Shown: piece after piece, positions 62,201-62,981 of the stretch
Numbering within the stretch: the first letter of the stretch is position 1
Layout: each line of letters opens with the position of its first letter
Made by a program: the position numbers and the translations under genes
Notes under the pieces: model-generated
What the model was told of the DNA's origin: nothing
The model's database searches: none
Seen by the model: only the letters and a program-made list of their open reading frames with translations
DNA from: Polyodon spathula
Lineage: Eukaryota; Chordata; Actinopteri; Acipenseriformes; Polyodontidae
DNA: 64,000 nucleotides
Direction: 5' to 3'
NCBI RefSeq assembly: GCF_017654505.1
Contig: NC_054548.1
Location: 31,819,774-31,883,773 of the forward strand

Positions 62201-62981
62201 CTCACGATGTGACCTCCGTCAGGTTCTATCAGCCCCTAATCAAACACCAGCAAGGGTTCAGCGGAGACCCCAGGGATTGTCCAGAGGACTGGGCCCCAGT
62301 GCGGAGGTGTCTCTCACTAAACAACCAACTGCAACCGGCTCAGTCCAGCCCGACTCGCCTTCAGTCAGGCCCGGAGAGAATAGCTTGACATAGGGTTTTT
62401 TTCTGGTCCGAAGATTGAAAGGAGAGCCTGTTGCCAAGGTAGTTTTGATATTGAAAACGTGTTTCTTTTGGATTTACCTGATTTTCTCTACGTGGAGGGC
62501 CCTGGAGGGTTTTTGTTTTGACGTGCACACTAGAGAATTGTGGAAATATGTTGCTGGTTGACGGCTCGTATTGGAGTAAGCTCTATGTTGTTGATATTAA
62601 TGGTCGTGTGTTTCCCGTATCACACCCTACGCAACTCTGTATTGGTTTATTAACAGCCCAGAAATATTGTAGTGTATGATGCCATGGATAAAGGGGAAAG
62701 GGATTTCATGAGCAAGCATTATCAGTAGTAATGGTGGGGGCTTGGCCAAACTGATCTGCTGTTTTTCCAATTTCTTTCTTTTACAGTGGTGGACAACAGC
62801 AGTAACTGGGCATTGTGTGGAAAGAGCTCGGGGGTCATCTCTATGCCTGTGGCAGCTCGGGCCTTGCACAAGGTCCACATGGAGGTGATGCCACTGTTTG
62901 CTGGAAACCTGCCTTTCCCCAATGTGAAGGTCTCCAAGTACCTTCCTCACCACTCATCCCACTCCACACAACCTGACATTG
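6871..62981 (+). CDS. TRAPPC10: TRAPPC10 gene, 16 internal coding exons (partial at both ends)
   Basis: The exons encode part of trafficking protein particle complex subunit 10 (Trs130 in yeast). It belongs to TRAPPII, which tethers vesicles and promotes nucleotide exchange on Rab GTPases at the Golgi. Recognition rests on stretches such as [45 protein letters not shown] and [11 protein letters not shown], which I recall from vertebrate TRAPPC10. Exons are 6871-7118, 17246-17392, 17661-17775, 18214-18290, 23113-23204, 23829-23969, 24761-24873, 40249-40775, 41170-41311, 41936-42094, 42624-42856, 43365-43465, 45139-45265, 53582-53752, 54095-54272 and 62787-62981. Every intron is GT-AG and the phases chain without a break, giving 2,766 nt. 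The human protein is about 1,260 residues, so roughly 260 N-terminal and 75 C-terminal residues are outside the window. The gene appears intact and functional. Confidence 0.97.
7119..8165. other. TRAPPC10 intron, nothing recognised
   Basis: AT-rich intron without a recognisable repeat or exon. No RNA gene was seen. Confidence 0.45.
8172..8350 (-). repeat. LINE/SINE 3'-tail fragment
   Basis: On the minus strand the piece ends in ATTAAATAAAAATTGACTGA followed by TTGAT. This terminal pattern is typical of L2 LINEs and SINEs that share an L2-like tail in fish. Only the 3' end is present. Confidence 0.4.
8366..8440 (+). mobile_element. Pogo/Tigger-like terminal fragment
   Basis: The sequence TCAATTATCAGAAC, then the repeated GATAATCGA/ATAATCGAT motifs, resemble the subterminal repeats of Tigger elements. 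I could not find a matching right end, so this is tentative. Confidence 0.35.
8446..10980. other. TRAPPC10 intron, nothing firmly recognised
   Basis: No exon is seen. 8622-8720 (GGGCTCTACATTTAGATTTT, later ACTGGCCC) resembles the end of a dispersed hAT-like fish repeat but could not be delimited. The open frames at 9328-9612, 9844-10080 and 10565-10876 carry no recognisable motif and have unremarkable composition. Confidence 0.4.
11080..11612 (-). mobile_element. L2 LINE fragment, C-terminal part
   Basis: Read on the minus strand, it translates into L2-type C-terminal sequence: [11 protein letters not shown] near 11580-11612, then [14 protein letters not shown], and further on [14 protein letters not shown] text with frameshifts. 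It stops at the codons for F-E-S at 11612, where LTR sequence begins. Confidence 0.6.
11614..12081 (-). mobile_element. LTR of a gag-only retrotransposon (U5 truncated)
   Basis: On the minus strand it starts TGTGGCGCTG at 12081, directly after a purine-rich tract (12082-12101). It carries a TATA-like region and ends just after AATAAATG and a GCGC-containing hairpin near 11614. It aligns with the LTR at 35062-35477 through AAACCT-GTGAG and TGATTATTTAACT-GCTGACAG. The usual U5 end is missing, so no target duplication can be scored. Confidence 0.65.
11935..11976 (-). promoter_or_regulatory. Inverted repeat next to LTR TATA-like box
   Basis: Arms GTGACTG (11935-11941) and CAGTCAC (11970-11976) pair perfectly over 7 bp with a 28-nt loop. 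On the minus strand the element is followed by CCTTATTAAA. The homologous LTR at 35230-35269 has the same core but other arms. Confidence 0.6.
12082..12420 (-). pseudogene. Gag-like protein C-terminal remnant
   Basis: A minus-strand frame of about 99 codons ends [20 protein letters not shown] and then VFKGGGDL. Beyond the stop, GHVC-like codons lead straight into the polypurine tract. The same ending ([20 protein letters not shown], then GGGGH) occurs at 57.5 kb, and a related one at 34.98 kb. The zinc knuckle and repeat regions are missing here. Confidence 0.6.
12421..13532. other. Intronic sequence, nothing recognised
   Basis: AT-rich DNA between the gag-like remnant and the next L2 piece, with no exon or classifiable repeat. 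It may belong to the same inserted block as the LTR element. Confidence 0.4.
13620..13825 (-). mobile_element. L2 LINE fragment
   Basis: The minus strand encodes [12 protein letters not shown], then [17 protein letters not shown], the L2 block just upstream of F-E-S-H-I in the protein. The match stops at L-E-S near 13620. The piece at 11080-11612 starts at the equivalent codons. Confidence 0.6.
13826..14510. other. Intronic sequence, with short tetranucleotide repeats
   Basis: No exon is seen. 14063-14102 is an AATA/CATA microsatellite. 13930-14035 contains several GTACCG/CGGTAC words and may be a decayed repeat. Confidence 0.45.
14745..15240 (+). CDS. Gag-like zinc-knuckle protein of LTR element
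   Basis: The frame opens [21 protein letters not shown] first degenerate knuckle (C-x2-V-x4-H-x4-C, near 14788-14830) and a second ([13 protein letters not shown], near 14930-14970, spacing C-x2-C-x4-H-x3-C) recall the nucleic-acid-binding nucleocapsid knuckle of retroelement Gag. A stop occurs at about 15018, but the downstream 34-bp repeat array (14981-15232) is open in all three + frames. The protein end therefore cannot be fixed from sequence alone. The function is inferred only from the knuckles and the LTR context. Confidence 0.5.
14981..15232 (+). repeat. 34-bp minisatellite, about 7 copies
   Basis: The unit GGACGAGCCCCTGCCGCCTT followed by GGGCAGCCAGAAGG recurs every 34 bp (starts at 14981, 15015, 15049 and onward). 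Because 34 is not a multiple of 3, each frame cycles through three different peptides ([34 protein letters not shown]). All frames stay open. Confidence 0.9.
15418..15635 (+). repeat. 27-bp minisatellite, about 8 copies
   Basis: The unit GCCTGGGGTCGCTGCCGGCT + CTGCTTA repeats with almost no variation, which suggests recent expansion. In one frame it would read a leucine-rich 9-residue repeat (LGSLPALLS). Whether that is translated is unknown. Confidence 0.92.
15835..16337. other. Intronic sequence containing a duplicated 60-bp segment
   Basis: 15868-15927 repeats, with few differences, the segment 14577-14634 inside the LTR element (core TTACATGTTTTTT, CTGCAATATAAAATAT, TTGAGAAAAATGT). Nothing else is recognised. 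Confidence 0.55.
16346..16486. mobile_element. 141-bp hAT-type MITE, TSD AAGGTTAC
   Basis: The ends are inverted repeats, CAGTGTTGCCAAGTC on the left and CATAGTTGCCAAGTC for the reverse-complemented right end (13 of 15 match). A perfect 8-bp duplication AAGGTTAC flanks the element (16338-16345 and 16487-16494). An 8-bp duplication with CAGTG-type ends is the hAT signature. There is no coding capacity; a poly-A tract lies at about 16370-16382. Confidence 0.82.
16495..17245. other. Intronic sequence, nothing recognised
   Basis: No exon or repeat family is recognised. Open frames here are short and motif-free. Confidence 0.45.
17246..17392 (+). CDS. TRAPPC10: TRAPPC10 exon
   Basis: 147 bp, phase 0 at both ends, between ctgttttag and gtaaataa. 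It encodes [20 protein letters not shown] and then a stretch ending LWTYATEK, rich in helix-forming residues and continuous with the preceding exon. Its GC content is higher than that of its introns. Confidence 0.95.
17458..17530 (+). repeat. tRNA-derived SINE fragment (tentative)
   Basis: GCAGCGAAGTGGTAAGAGCA followed by CTGGCTT resembles the 5' half of a tRNA with an A-box-like AGTGGTAAGAGCACTGG. No B box or tail could be defined. Confidence 0.4.
17661..17775 (+). CDS. TRAPPC10: TRAPPC10 exon
   Basis: 115 bp from acceptor ggcaatag to donor gtacaa; phase 0 in, phase 1 out. It encodes [20 protein letters not shown] and then [15 protein letters not shown]. It is separated from the previous exon by only 268 bp. 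Confidence 0.95.
18214..18290 (+). CDS. TRAPPC10: TRAPPC10 exon
   Basis: 77 bp between ttttacag and gtaagtat; phase 1 in, phase 0 out. It encodes [20 protein letters not shown] and then EKHYL, matching the TRAPPC10 sequence expected at this point. Confidence 0.93.
18640..19326 (+). pseudogene. DIRS-type gag-like ORF1 fragment
   Basis: Frames around 18780-19326 read WPVEAIW-like and KFHRVPVDH text, then [20 protein letters not shown] and [13 protein letters not shown]. This order (conserved hydrophobic W region, R-I-x-N-Y-Q motif, A-x-A-M-A stretch) resembles ORF1 of fish DIRS elements. Frames shift near 18990. The sequence is cut by a CR1 copy at 19327 and may resume at 20621-20752. Confidence 0.5.
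19327..20620 (-). mobile_element. CR1-type LINE copy (5' truncated)
   Basis: The minus strand encodes the reverse transcriptase palm and thumb: [35 protein letters not shown], the catalytic [17 protein letters not shown] and the C-terminal [15 protein letters not shown]. Frames are broken near 19900 and 20478. The 3' end lies at the left and carries (ACATAAGA)n, the 8-bp tandem tail that in CR1 marks the reverse transcription start. The 5' part, including the endonuclease, is missing. It is inserted in the DIRS gag fragment. Confidence 0.85.
20753..21276 (-). mobile_element. CR1 LINE 3' fragment
   Basis: About 520 bp matching only the last part of the ORF ([31 protein letters not shown]) and the 3' UTR with CATAAGAA tail. 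It is severely 5' truncated, as is usual for CR1. Confidence 0.85.
21277..21767. other. TRAPPC10 intron, nothing recognised
   Basis: No exon or repeat family recognised. The open frame at 21442-21651 has no motif. Confidence 0.4.
21768..22625 (-). mobile_element. L2 LINE 3' fragment with (AAT)n tail
   Basis: The minus strand can be read, with frameshifts, as L2 C-terminal text: [18 protein letters not shown], then [20 protein letters not shown] and [13 protein letters not shown]. The 3' end carries an AAT/ATT microsatellite (21768-21799), typical of L2 tails. Confidence 0.7.
22626..23112. other. TRAPPC10 intron, nothing recognised
   Basis: No exon or classifiable repeat seen before the exon at 23113. 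Confidence 0.45.
23113..23204 (+). CDS. TRAPPC10: TRAPPC10 exon
   Basis: 92 bp between tctctcag and gtaagacc; phase 0 in, phase 2 out. It encodes [20 protein letters not shown] and then [10 protein letters not shown], part of the helical repeat-like region. A 4.8-kb intron filled with DIRS, CR1 and L2 pieces precedes it. Confidence 0.95.
23205..23828. other. TRAPPC10 intron, nothing recognised
   Basis: A 121-codon minus-strand frame (23164-23529) has no recognisable motif and overlaps a real exon. I treat it as chance. Confidence 0.5.
23829..23969 (+). CDS. TRAPPC10: TRAPPC10 exon
   Basis: 141 bp between gtctgcag and gtatcctt. Phase 2 in and 2 out. It encodes [20 protein letters not shown] and continues to KQLGQME. 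The pattern resembles a tetratricopeptide-like helical hairpin (A-x-x-F-L-x-E-A-L). Confidence 0.95.
23970..24760. other. TRAPPC10 intron with possible Harbinger-like MITE piece
   Basis: 24480-24640 contains GGTGGATCTACACTGGAGAC and GCGAGCGACTTCAG, resembling the GCG-rich ends of Harbinger-type MITEs. I found no clear partner end or target duplication. No other feature is recognised. Confidence 0.35.
24761..24873 (+). CDS. TRAPPC10: TRAPPC10 exon
   Basis: 113 bp between gctttctcag and gtaagacc; phase 2 in, phase 1 out. It encodes [20 protein letters not shown] and then [17 protein letters not shown]. The next intron is 15.4 kb, the largest in the window. Confidence 0.95.
25246..25524 (-). 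mobile_element. Solo LTR, 279 bp, TSD CTAGG
   Basis: The segment runs TGTGACAGGG...CTCCACA and is flanked by CTAGG at 25241-25245 and 25525-25529. On the minus strand it starts TGTGGAGGC and ends CCTGTCACA, with AATAAA (plus 25305-25310) and a GTGATCAC palindrome just after it. It carries no coding sequence. It belongs to another LTR family than the copy at 2420-3029. Confidence 0.82.
25530..27888. other. TRAPPC10 intron, nothing firmly recognised
   Basis: No exon is seen. 26977-27030 (CAGTGGTTCCCAACTTGTGG + TCCGTG) resembles the end of a hAT-type dispersed repeat. 25690-26060 is AT-rich with a coding-like but motif-free frame. 27300-27540 could be a decayed MITE. None could be delimited. 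Confidence 0.4.
27895..28200 (+). mobile_element. LTR-like sequence, 3' end not defined
   Basis: It starts TGTGACAGATTGCCCGTCC, like the other LTR starts in this window. It has a perfect inverted repeat just upstream of TATATAAG (28153-28160) and ATTAAA soon after (near 28179). No matching second LTR or CA end could be set, so the length is a guess. Confidence 0.5.
28102..28146 (+). promoter_or_regulatory. 11-bp inverted repeat upstream of LTR TATA box
   Basis: Arms GGTTAGGAGTT (28102-28112) and AACTCCTAACC (28136-28146) are perfectly complementary, with a 23-nt AT-rich loop. TATATAAG begins 7 bp downstream. Confidence 0.7.
28713..29053 (-). mobile_element. CR1 LINE 3' fragment
   Basis: About 340 bp of CR1 3' UTR and ORF end, with the CATAAGAA tail at the left. 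It is inserted in the Gypsy remnant, so it is younger than that element. Confidence 0.85.
29060..30211 (-). pseudogene. Gypsy gag-protease remnant
   Basis: Minus-strand frames at 30005-30211 and 29769-30011 read the Gag N-terminus and a capsid/SCAN-like segment ([20 protein letters not shown]). 29135-29329 contains the zinc knuckle [14 protein letters not shown] (C-x2-C-x4-H-x4-C). A retroviral-type protease active-site motif (ALLDSGT) follows near 29090-29110. Frames shift between these blocks, so no intact protein can be made. Confidence 0.7.
30761..31910 (+). mobile_element. CR1 LINE copy, 5' truncated, plus orientation
   Basis: It begins in the reverse transcriptase ([15 protein letters not shown]), carries [20 protein letters not shown] and FADDTK, and runs through [20 protein letters not shown] to the 3' UTR. 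The main frame (30930-31556) is open for 208 codons and shifts at an A-run near 31440. The tail is (TTCTTATG)n at about 31888-31910. It is the only CR1 copy on the + strand here. Confidence 0.88.
32044..32222 (-). repeat. DIRS terminal-repeat remnant
   Basis: TCAAGTACGAAATGTAACCA matches the inverted terminal repeat of the DIRS element at 46062-46097. The following ~170 bp (AAAGACCCGAATCCTGAATA ... CTGCGCTCACAGATCTC) match, in reverse, the fragment at 43109-43310. No coding sequence remains. Confidence 0.65.
32396..33846 (-). mobile_element. CR1 LINE copy, longest in window
   Basis: This 1.45-kb copy extends further upstream than the others: [80 protein letters not shown] text and FADD. The frame is broken near 33370. 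The (ACATAAGA)n tail is at the left. It abuts the truncated LTR at about 33850. Confidence 0.88.
34071..35060 (+). pseudogene. Gag-like P/E-rich protein of LTR element
   Basis: A frame from about 34026 to 35009 opens [20 protein letters not shown]. It carries repeats of S-P-A-S-E-G-E-E (34160-34270), [12 protein letters not shown] (34425-34530) and P-K-D-A-x-L-x-L (34550-34600). The conserved C-terminal end ([16 protein letters not shown] near 34970-35015, then GHVC and AQGG) is in another frame, so at least one frameshift is present. No zinc knuckle is found. It is related to the protein at 57.5-59.2 kb. Confidence 0.6.
35230..35269 (+). promoter_or_regulatory. 7-bp inverted repeat upstream of LTR TATA-like box
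   Basis: AGGATGC (35230-35236) and GCATCCT (35263-35269) pair perfectly around a 26-nt loop. TATTTAAT follows directly. The homologous LTR at 11.6-12.1 kb has a different 5' arm that pairs in another register. Confidence 0.6.
35373..35398 (+). promoter_or_regulatory. LTR poly(A) signal with hairpin
   Basis: AATAAA (35373-35378) is followed by the hairpin GACGC (35385-35389), loop CTTA, GCGTC (35394-35398). The truncated left LTR has decayed arms at the same place (AACGC and GTGTC). Confidence 0.55.
35483..37335. other. TRAPPC10 intron with AT microsatellite
   Basis: No exon is seen. 36600-36680 and 37170-37215 share CGCCCTCG/CCACCCTCGAATAAA-like words, possibly ends of a pogo-type element; I could not pair them. 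The rest is unclassified AT-rich DNA. Confidence 0.4.
36449..36526 (+). repeat. (AT)n microsatellite
   Basis: About 38 uninterrupted AT units followed by a short GT stretch. It gives an artefactual open frame of alternating Y and I codons. Confidence 0.95.
37612..38346 (-). pseudogene. Tc1-like transposase, downstream copy
   Basis: It starts [20 protein letters not shown] at 38346, shifts frame at an A-run near 38265, and continues [14 protein letters not shown] and [20 protein letters not shown] (helix-turn-helix regions). The catalytic part retains [13 protein letters not shown] and FQHCNNPKH, where the usual Asp of the QHDN motif reads Cys. It is inactive by frameshifts and the lost catalytic residue. 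Confidence 0.75.
38343..39178 (-). pseudogene. Tc1-like transposase, upstream copy
   Basis: The N-terminal DNA-binding part ([20 protein letters not shown], 39060-39178) is followed by a frameshift near 38950. The catalytic part then reads [24 protein letters not shown] (second Asp) and [11 protein letters not shown] (Glu). This is the DDE core of IS630/Tc1/mariner. It ends FKAMTQP with a TGA that overlaps the ATG of the next transposase gene. Confidence 0.78.
39662..40248. other. TRAPPC10 intron, nothing recognised
   Basis: No exon or classifiable repeat between the Tc1 elements and the long exon. Confidence 0.45.
40249..40775 (+). CDS. TRAPPC10: TRAPPC10 long exon
   Basis: 527 bp, the largest exon in view, between ctctgtag and gtaagttc; phase 1 in, phase 0 out. 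It encodes the start of the beta-rich C-terminal half ([20 protein letters not shown], later [17 protein letters not shown] and [13 protein letters not shown]). The reading frame stays open for a further 55 codons into the intron, to a stop at 40941-40943. AATAAA follows at 40958 (see findings). Confidence 0.96.
40958..40963 (+). terminator. Candidate intronic poly(A) signal
   Basis: AATAAA lies 15 nt after the first in-frame stop (40941-40943) reached if the long TRAPPC10 exon is not spliced. Use of this signal is inference. Confidence 0.3.
41170..41311 (+). CDS. TRAPPC10: TRAPPC10 exon
   Basis: 142 bp between acatttcag and gtaaactg; phase 0 in, phase 1 out. It encodes [20 protein letters not shown] followed by the very conserved [17 protein letters not shown]. 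Confidence 0.96.
41936..42094 (+). CDS. TRAPPC10: TRAPPC10 exon
   Basis: 159 bp between tatattacag and gtgagg; phase 1 in and out. It encodes [20 protein letters not shown] and ends [15 protein letters not shown] chose the donor at 42095 because the join gives SNTG-EKVEESV, matching the expected spacing. A second GTGAGT donor lies 102 nt downstream (see findings). Confidence 0.93.
42624..42856 (+). CDS. TRAPPC10: TRAPPC10 exon
   Basis: 233 bp between cccctccag and gtaaatac; phase 1 in, phase 0 out. It encodes [20 protein letters not shown], then [15 protein letters not shown], then a charged and probably flexible segment that is poorly conserved in the family. Confidence 0.95.
43036..43312 (+). 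repeat. DIRS terminal-repeat remnant
   Basis: CATTCGGTAATGGTTACATT at 43033 and again CATTCGGTAATGGCTACATT at 43263 match the DIRS inverted terminal repeat. The stretch between them (GAGATCTGTGAGCGCAGTCA ... GGTTTCGGGTCTTAAAG) matches 32044-32222 in reverse. Confidence 0.65.
43365..43465 (+). CDS. TRAPPC10: TRAPPC10 exon
   Basis: 101 bp between tttttctag and gtgacg; phase 0 in, phase 2 out. It encodes [20 protein letters not shown] followed by [14 protein letters not shown], a strongly conserved TRAPPC10 block. Confidence 0.95.
43466..45138. other. TRAPPC10 intron, nothing recognised
   Basis: 1.7 kb of AT-rich intron with no exon, RNA gene or classifiable repeat. Confidence 0.5.
45139..45265 (+). 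CDS. TRAPPC10: TRAPPC10 exon
   Basis: 127 bp between tttcacag and gtaaagac; phase 2 in, phase 0 out. It encodes [20 protein letters not shown], then a variable stretch ending NVKTRQ. The next intron (8.3 kb) is taken up largely by DIRS sequences. Confidence 0.94.
45266..46061. other. TRAPPC10 intron, nothing recognised
   Basis: AT-rich DNA upstream of the DIRS element. Short open frames have no motif. Confidence 0.45.
46062..46097 (+). repeat. DIRS left inverted terminal repeat
   Basis: It begins TGGTTCCCTTTCAAGTACGA and ends ACCATTACCT. Its reverse complement recurs at 53352-53387 with two mismatches. Confidence 0.8.
46330..47480 (+). pseudogene. DIRS gag-like ORF1
   Basis: Pieces in different frames: a basic/serine-rich N-terminal part (46330-46600), then [20 protein letters not shown] (46796 onward), ending [11 protein letters not shown] (47055). 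A region with [15 protein letters not shown] (47130-47180) and a Q/P-rich tail (47300-47400) follow. The arrangement resembles ORF1 of fish DIRS elements. Several frameshifts. Confidence 0.6.
47485..48170 (+). pseudogene. DIRS reverse transcriptase remnant
   Basis: The frame 47485-47865 reads [20 protein letters not shown] and [21 protein letters not shown] stop at 47863-47865 interrupts the conserved R-P-G-D block. The next frame gives [40 protein letters not shown] and [10 protein letters not shown]. The catalytic Y-L-D-D site expected next reads YLVTSS, so the enzyme is dead. Confidence 0.75.
48440..48906 (+). pseudogene. DIRS RNase H-like region, copy 1
   Basis: [16 protein letters not shown] (first Asp) is followed in another frame by [37 protein letters not shown] (Asp-Asn pair), [15 protein letters not shown] and IDLFASRE. 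A stop follows at 48904. The order matches the RNase H domain of DIRS pol. It is frameshifted near 48560. Confidence 0.72.
49335..49706 (+). repeat. LINE-like C-terminal piece inside duplicated unit
   Basis: The frame 49404-49622 reads [20 protein letters not shown] and continues [19 protein letters not shown]. It resembles the C-terminal end of L1/Tx1-type ORF2 proteins. The assignment is tentative. The same piece recurs at 50797-51172. Confidence 0.4.
49707..51172 (+). repeat. 1.46-kb tandem duplication, copy 2
   Basis: It begins at GTTAGGCAGTGCTTTACCAG and ends GTGCTATTTGTT. The junction at 49701-49712 joins the unit's end (CTATTTGTT) to its start (GTTAGGC) through a GTT overlap. Confidence 0.92.
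49902..50368 (+). pseudogene. DIRS RNase H-like region, copy 2
   Basis: Identical in translation to the region at 48440-48906 as far as I can see, with the same frameshift and the same stop. It was therefore already broken before the duplication. Confidence 0.75.
51361..51933 (+). pseudogene. DIRS RNase H-like region from a second copy
   Basis: [20 protein letters not shown] and, in the next frame, [35 protein letters not shown] and [12 protein letters not shown]. It is clearly diverged from the duplicated copies, so it derives from another DIRS element that supplied the 3' half of the mosaic. The expected D-N pair reads Y-N here. Confidence 0.68.
51934..53200 (+). pseudogene. DIRS tyrosine recombinase remnant
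   Basis: A core-binding-like part is at 51966-52529. Then come [20 protein letters not shown] and [11 protein letters not shown] (52720-52850), and the catalytic C-terminus [40 protein letters not shown] (52985-53140). The H-x-x-R box is intact. The position where DIRS recombinases usually have the nucleophilic Tyr (F-x-R-F-Y) reads Asn. A long poly-T at 52851-52868 and frameshifts also break it. Confidence 0.72.
53352..53387 (+). repeat. DIRS right inverted terminal repeat
   Basis: AGGTAATGGTTACATTTTGT to GAAAGGGAACCA pairs with 46062-46097. The sequence continues GGATTATGATAATAACCT, which is also found after the internal termini at 49310 and 50773. Confidence 0.8.
53582..53752 (+). CDS. 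TRAPPC10: TRAPPC10 exon
   Basis: 171 bp, phase 0 at both ends, between ctcctccag and gtgagtac. It encodes [20 protein letters not shown] and ends [13 protein letters not shown]. It begins the conserved C-terminal TRAPPC10/Trs130 domain (assignment from memory of the family). Confidence 0.95.
53790..53850 (-). mobile_element. Old CR1 3' tail remnant
   Basis: AACATAAGAATATAAGAAAG followed by TTACGAACGAGAGG and GGCCCATC matches the CR1 3' UTR with several changes. It is short and decayed. Confidence 0.65.
54095..54272 (+). CDS. TRAPPC10: TRAPPC10 exon
   Basis: 178 bp between actaacag and gtaaaatt; phase 0 in, phase 1 out. It encodes [36 protein letters not shown] and a C-terminal acidic stretch ending TKLMYE. 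It is part of the C-terminal domain. Confidence 0.96.
54685..54979 (+). pseudogene. hAT transposase, 5' coding part
   Basis: [17 protein letters not shown] at 54681 and, after frameshifts, [22 protein letters not shown] text at about 54880-54940, ending in a splice donor at 54980. It resembles the start of a ZBED-like hAT transposase. It contains stops. Confidence 0.5.
55254..56552 (-). mobile_element. Tc1/mariner element, 5' truncated
   Basis: The left end TA-CACTGAACAAAAATATAA is the terminal repeat of a common fish Tc1-type family. The transposase lies on the minus strand. The opposite terminus is missing: homology stops soon after CAGCACAAGG near 56540-56550. It sits in the intron of the hAT element. 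Confidence 0.75.
55505..56509 (-). pseudogene. Tc1/mariner transposase
   Basis: Three minus-strand blocks: a helix-turn-helix N-terminus ([20 protein letters not shown], 56228-56509), a catalytic start ([12 protein letters not shown], 55828-56025, first Asp) and a C-terminal part ([10 protein letters not shown], second Asp; [12 protein letters not shown], Glu; 55505-55831). All three DDE residues are present, but frameshifts near 55830 and 56100-56230 separate the blocks. Confidence 0.78.
56839..57484 (-). repeat. 3' LTR of gag-only element
   Basis: Starts TGTCACAGAGACGGCC and ends GGCACTTTGTTACA on the + strand. It contains ATT/ACT trinucleotide repeats (57097-57130), a 14-bp inverted repeat (57214-57260) and a TATATATA box at 57201-57208. 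Confidence 0.9.
57214..57260 (-). promoter_or_regulatory. 14-bp perfect inverted repeat next to LTR TATA box
   Basis: GTGCTGGGATTCAA (57214-57227) and TTGAATCCCAGCAC (57247-57260) are exact complements with a 19-nt loop. TATATATA is 5-6 bp away at 57201-57208. The other LTR has the same arms at 59686-59699 and 59719-59732. The related solo LTR at 2635-2697 has different arms that also pair. Confidence 0.8.
57517..59177 (-). CDS. Gag-like zinc-knuckle, P/E-rich repeat protein
   Basis: The minus-strand frame starts [20 protein letters not shown] at 59177. A CCHC knuckle ([15 protein letters not shown]-x2-C-x4-H-x4-C) follows at residues 29-42, then a basic stretch ([17 protein letters not shown]). 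Next come five 16-residue repeats ([16 protein letters not shown] type) and then 13-residue repeats ([13 protein letters not shown]). One 13-residue unit lacks a base near 58502, which shifts the frame. The other frame carries on to 57517 through P-K-D-A-S-L-A-S and G-V-A-R-R-S-A-S repeats and ends [18 protein letters not shown] just before the polypurine tract. No protease, polymerase or integrase is present. An RNA-binding packaging role is inferred from the knuckle and LTR context only. Confidence 0.65.
57955..58125 (-). repeat. 27-bp and 24-bp coding minisatellites
   Basis: GAGCGGCGGGCAACCCCAGG + CGATGCA recurs three times (57961-58042). CTGGCATCCTTGGGCGAAGC + GAGG recurs three times (58045-58120). 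Both keep the minus-strand frame. Confidence 0.88.
58335..58605 (-). repeat. 39-bp coding minisatellite, about 6-7 copies
   Basis: The unit GTGATACCAGCAGGCATTCA + CCCTCTGCTGGTGGGGGAA (39 bp, 13 codons) repeats in tandem. One unit reads GTGACCCAG and is one base short, which shifts the reading frame. Confidence 0.92.
58606..58855 (-). repeat. 48-bp coding minisatellite, about 5 copies
   Basis: The unit GGCGGAGGCAGAGGCAGCTC + CTGCTGCTCTCCCCCTGCCGGTGGAGGT is 48 bp and encodes 16 residues on the minus strand. Confidence 0.9.
59178..59243 (-). other. A-rich leader between primer-binding site and gag start
   Basis: On the minus strand a ~66-nt run almost entirely of A (with AACAAC and TTTAAC breaks) ends directly at the ATG. 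It is homopolymeric, so its length may be uncertain. Confidence 0.7.
59305..59899 (-). repeat. 5' LTR of gag-only element
   Basis: Near-identical to 56839-57484 except for a longer ATT repeat (59564-59600) and loss of about 50 bp between GTGCTGTGCAA and CGTGTACCAATG near 59805. As the promoter-bearing copy it would drive transcription leftwards. Confidence 0.9.
60011..60420 (+). pseudogene. hAT transposase, 3' coding part
   Basis: After the acceptor ttttttcag the frame reads [16 protein letters not shown] text, equivalent to the [11 protein letters not shown] block in another frame (60020-60060). Later come MDGPSV-like codons (60270) and [20 protein letters not shown] (60350-60415). The frame is broken several times. 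Continuity with 54979 across the nested insertions is inferred from the matching splice sites and the family order. Confidence 0.55.
60431..62786. other. TRAPPC10 intron, nothing firmly recognised
   Basis: No exon is seen. 61371-61387 is a small palindrome TGGGTCA-AAG-TGACCCA of the kind found near piggyBac-type ends. 61030-61080 (AGCGAGGGGTGATATAACGA) recalls the TA-flanked element at 5283-6379. The 100-codon frame at 62086-62388 has no known motif. Confidence 0.4.
62787..62981 (+). CDS. TRAPPC10: TRAPPC10 exon (last in window)
   Basis: 195 bp between cttttacag and gtaaagtt; phase 1 in and out. It encodes [40 protein letters not shown] and ends HSTQPDI. The protein should continue for some tens of residues in exons beyond the window. 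Confidence 0.96.

Noticed and set aside
62086..62388. 100-codon frame with several Cys residues
   Set aside because: No recognisable motif, no splice context matching TRAPPC10 phase, and no second supporting feature.
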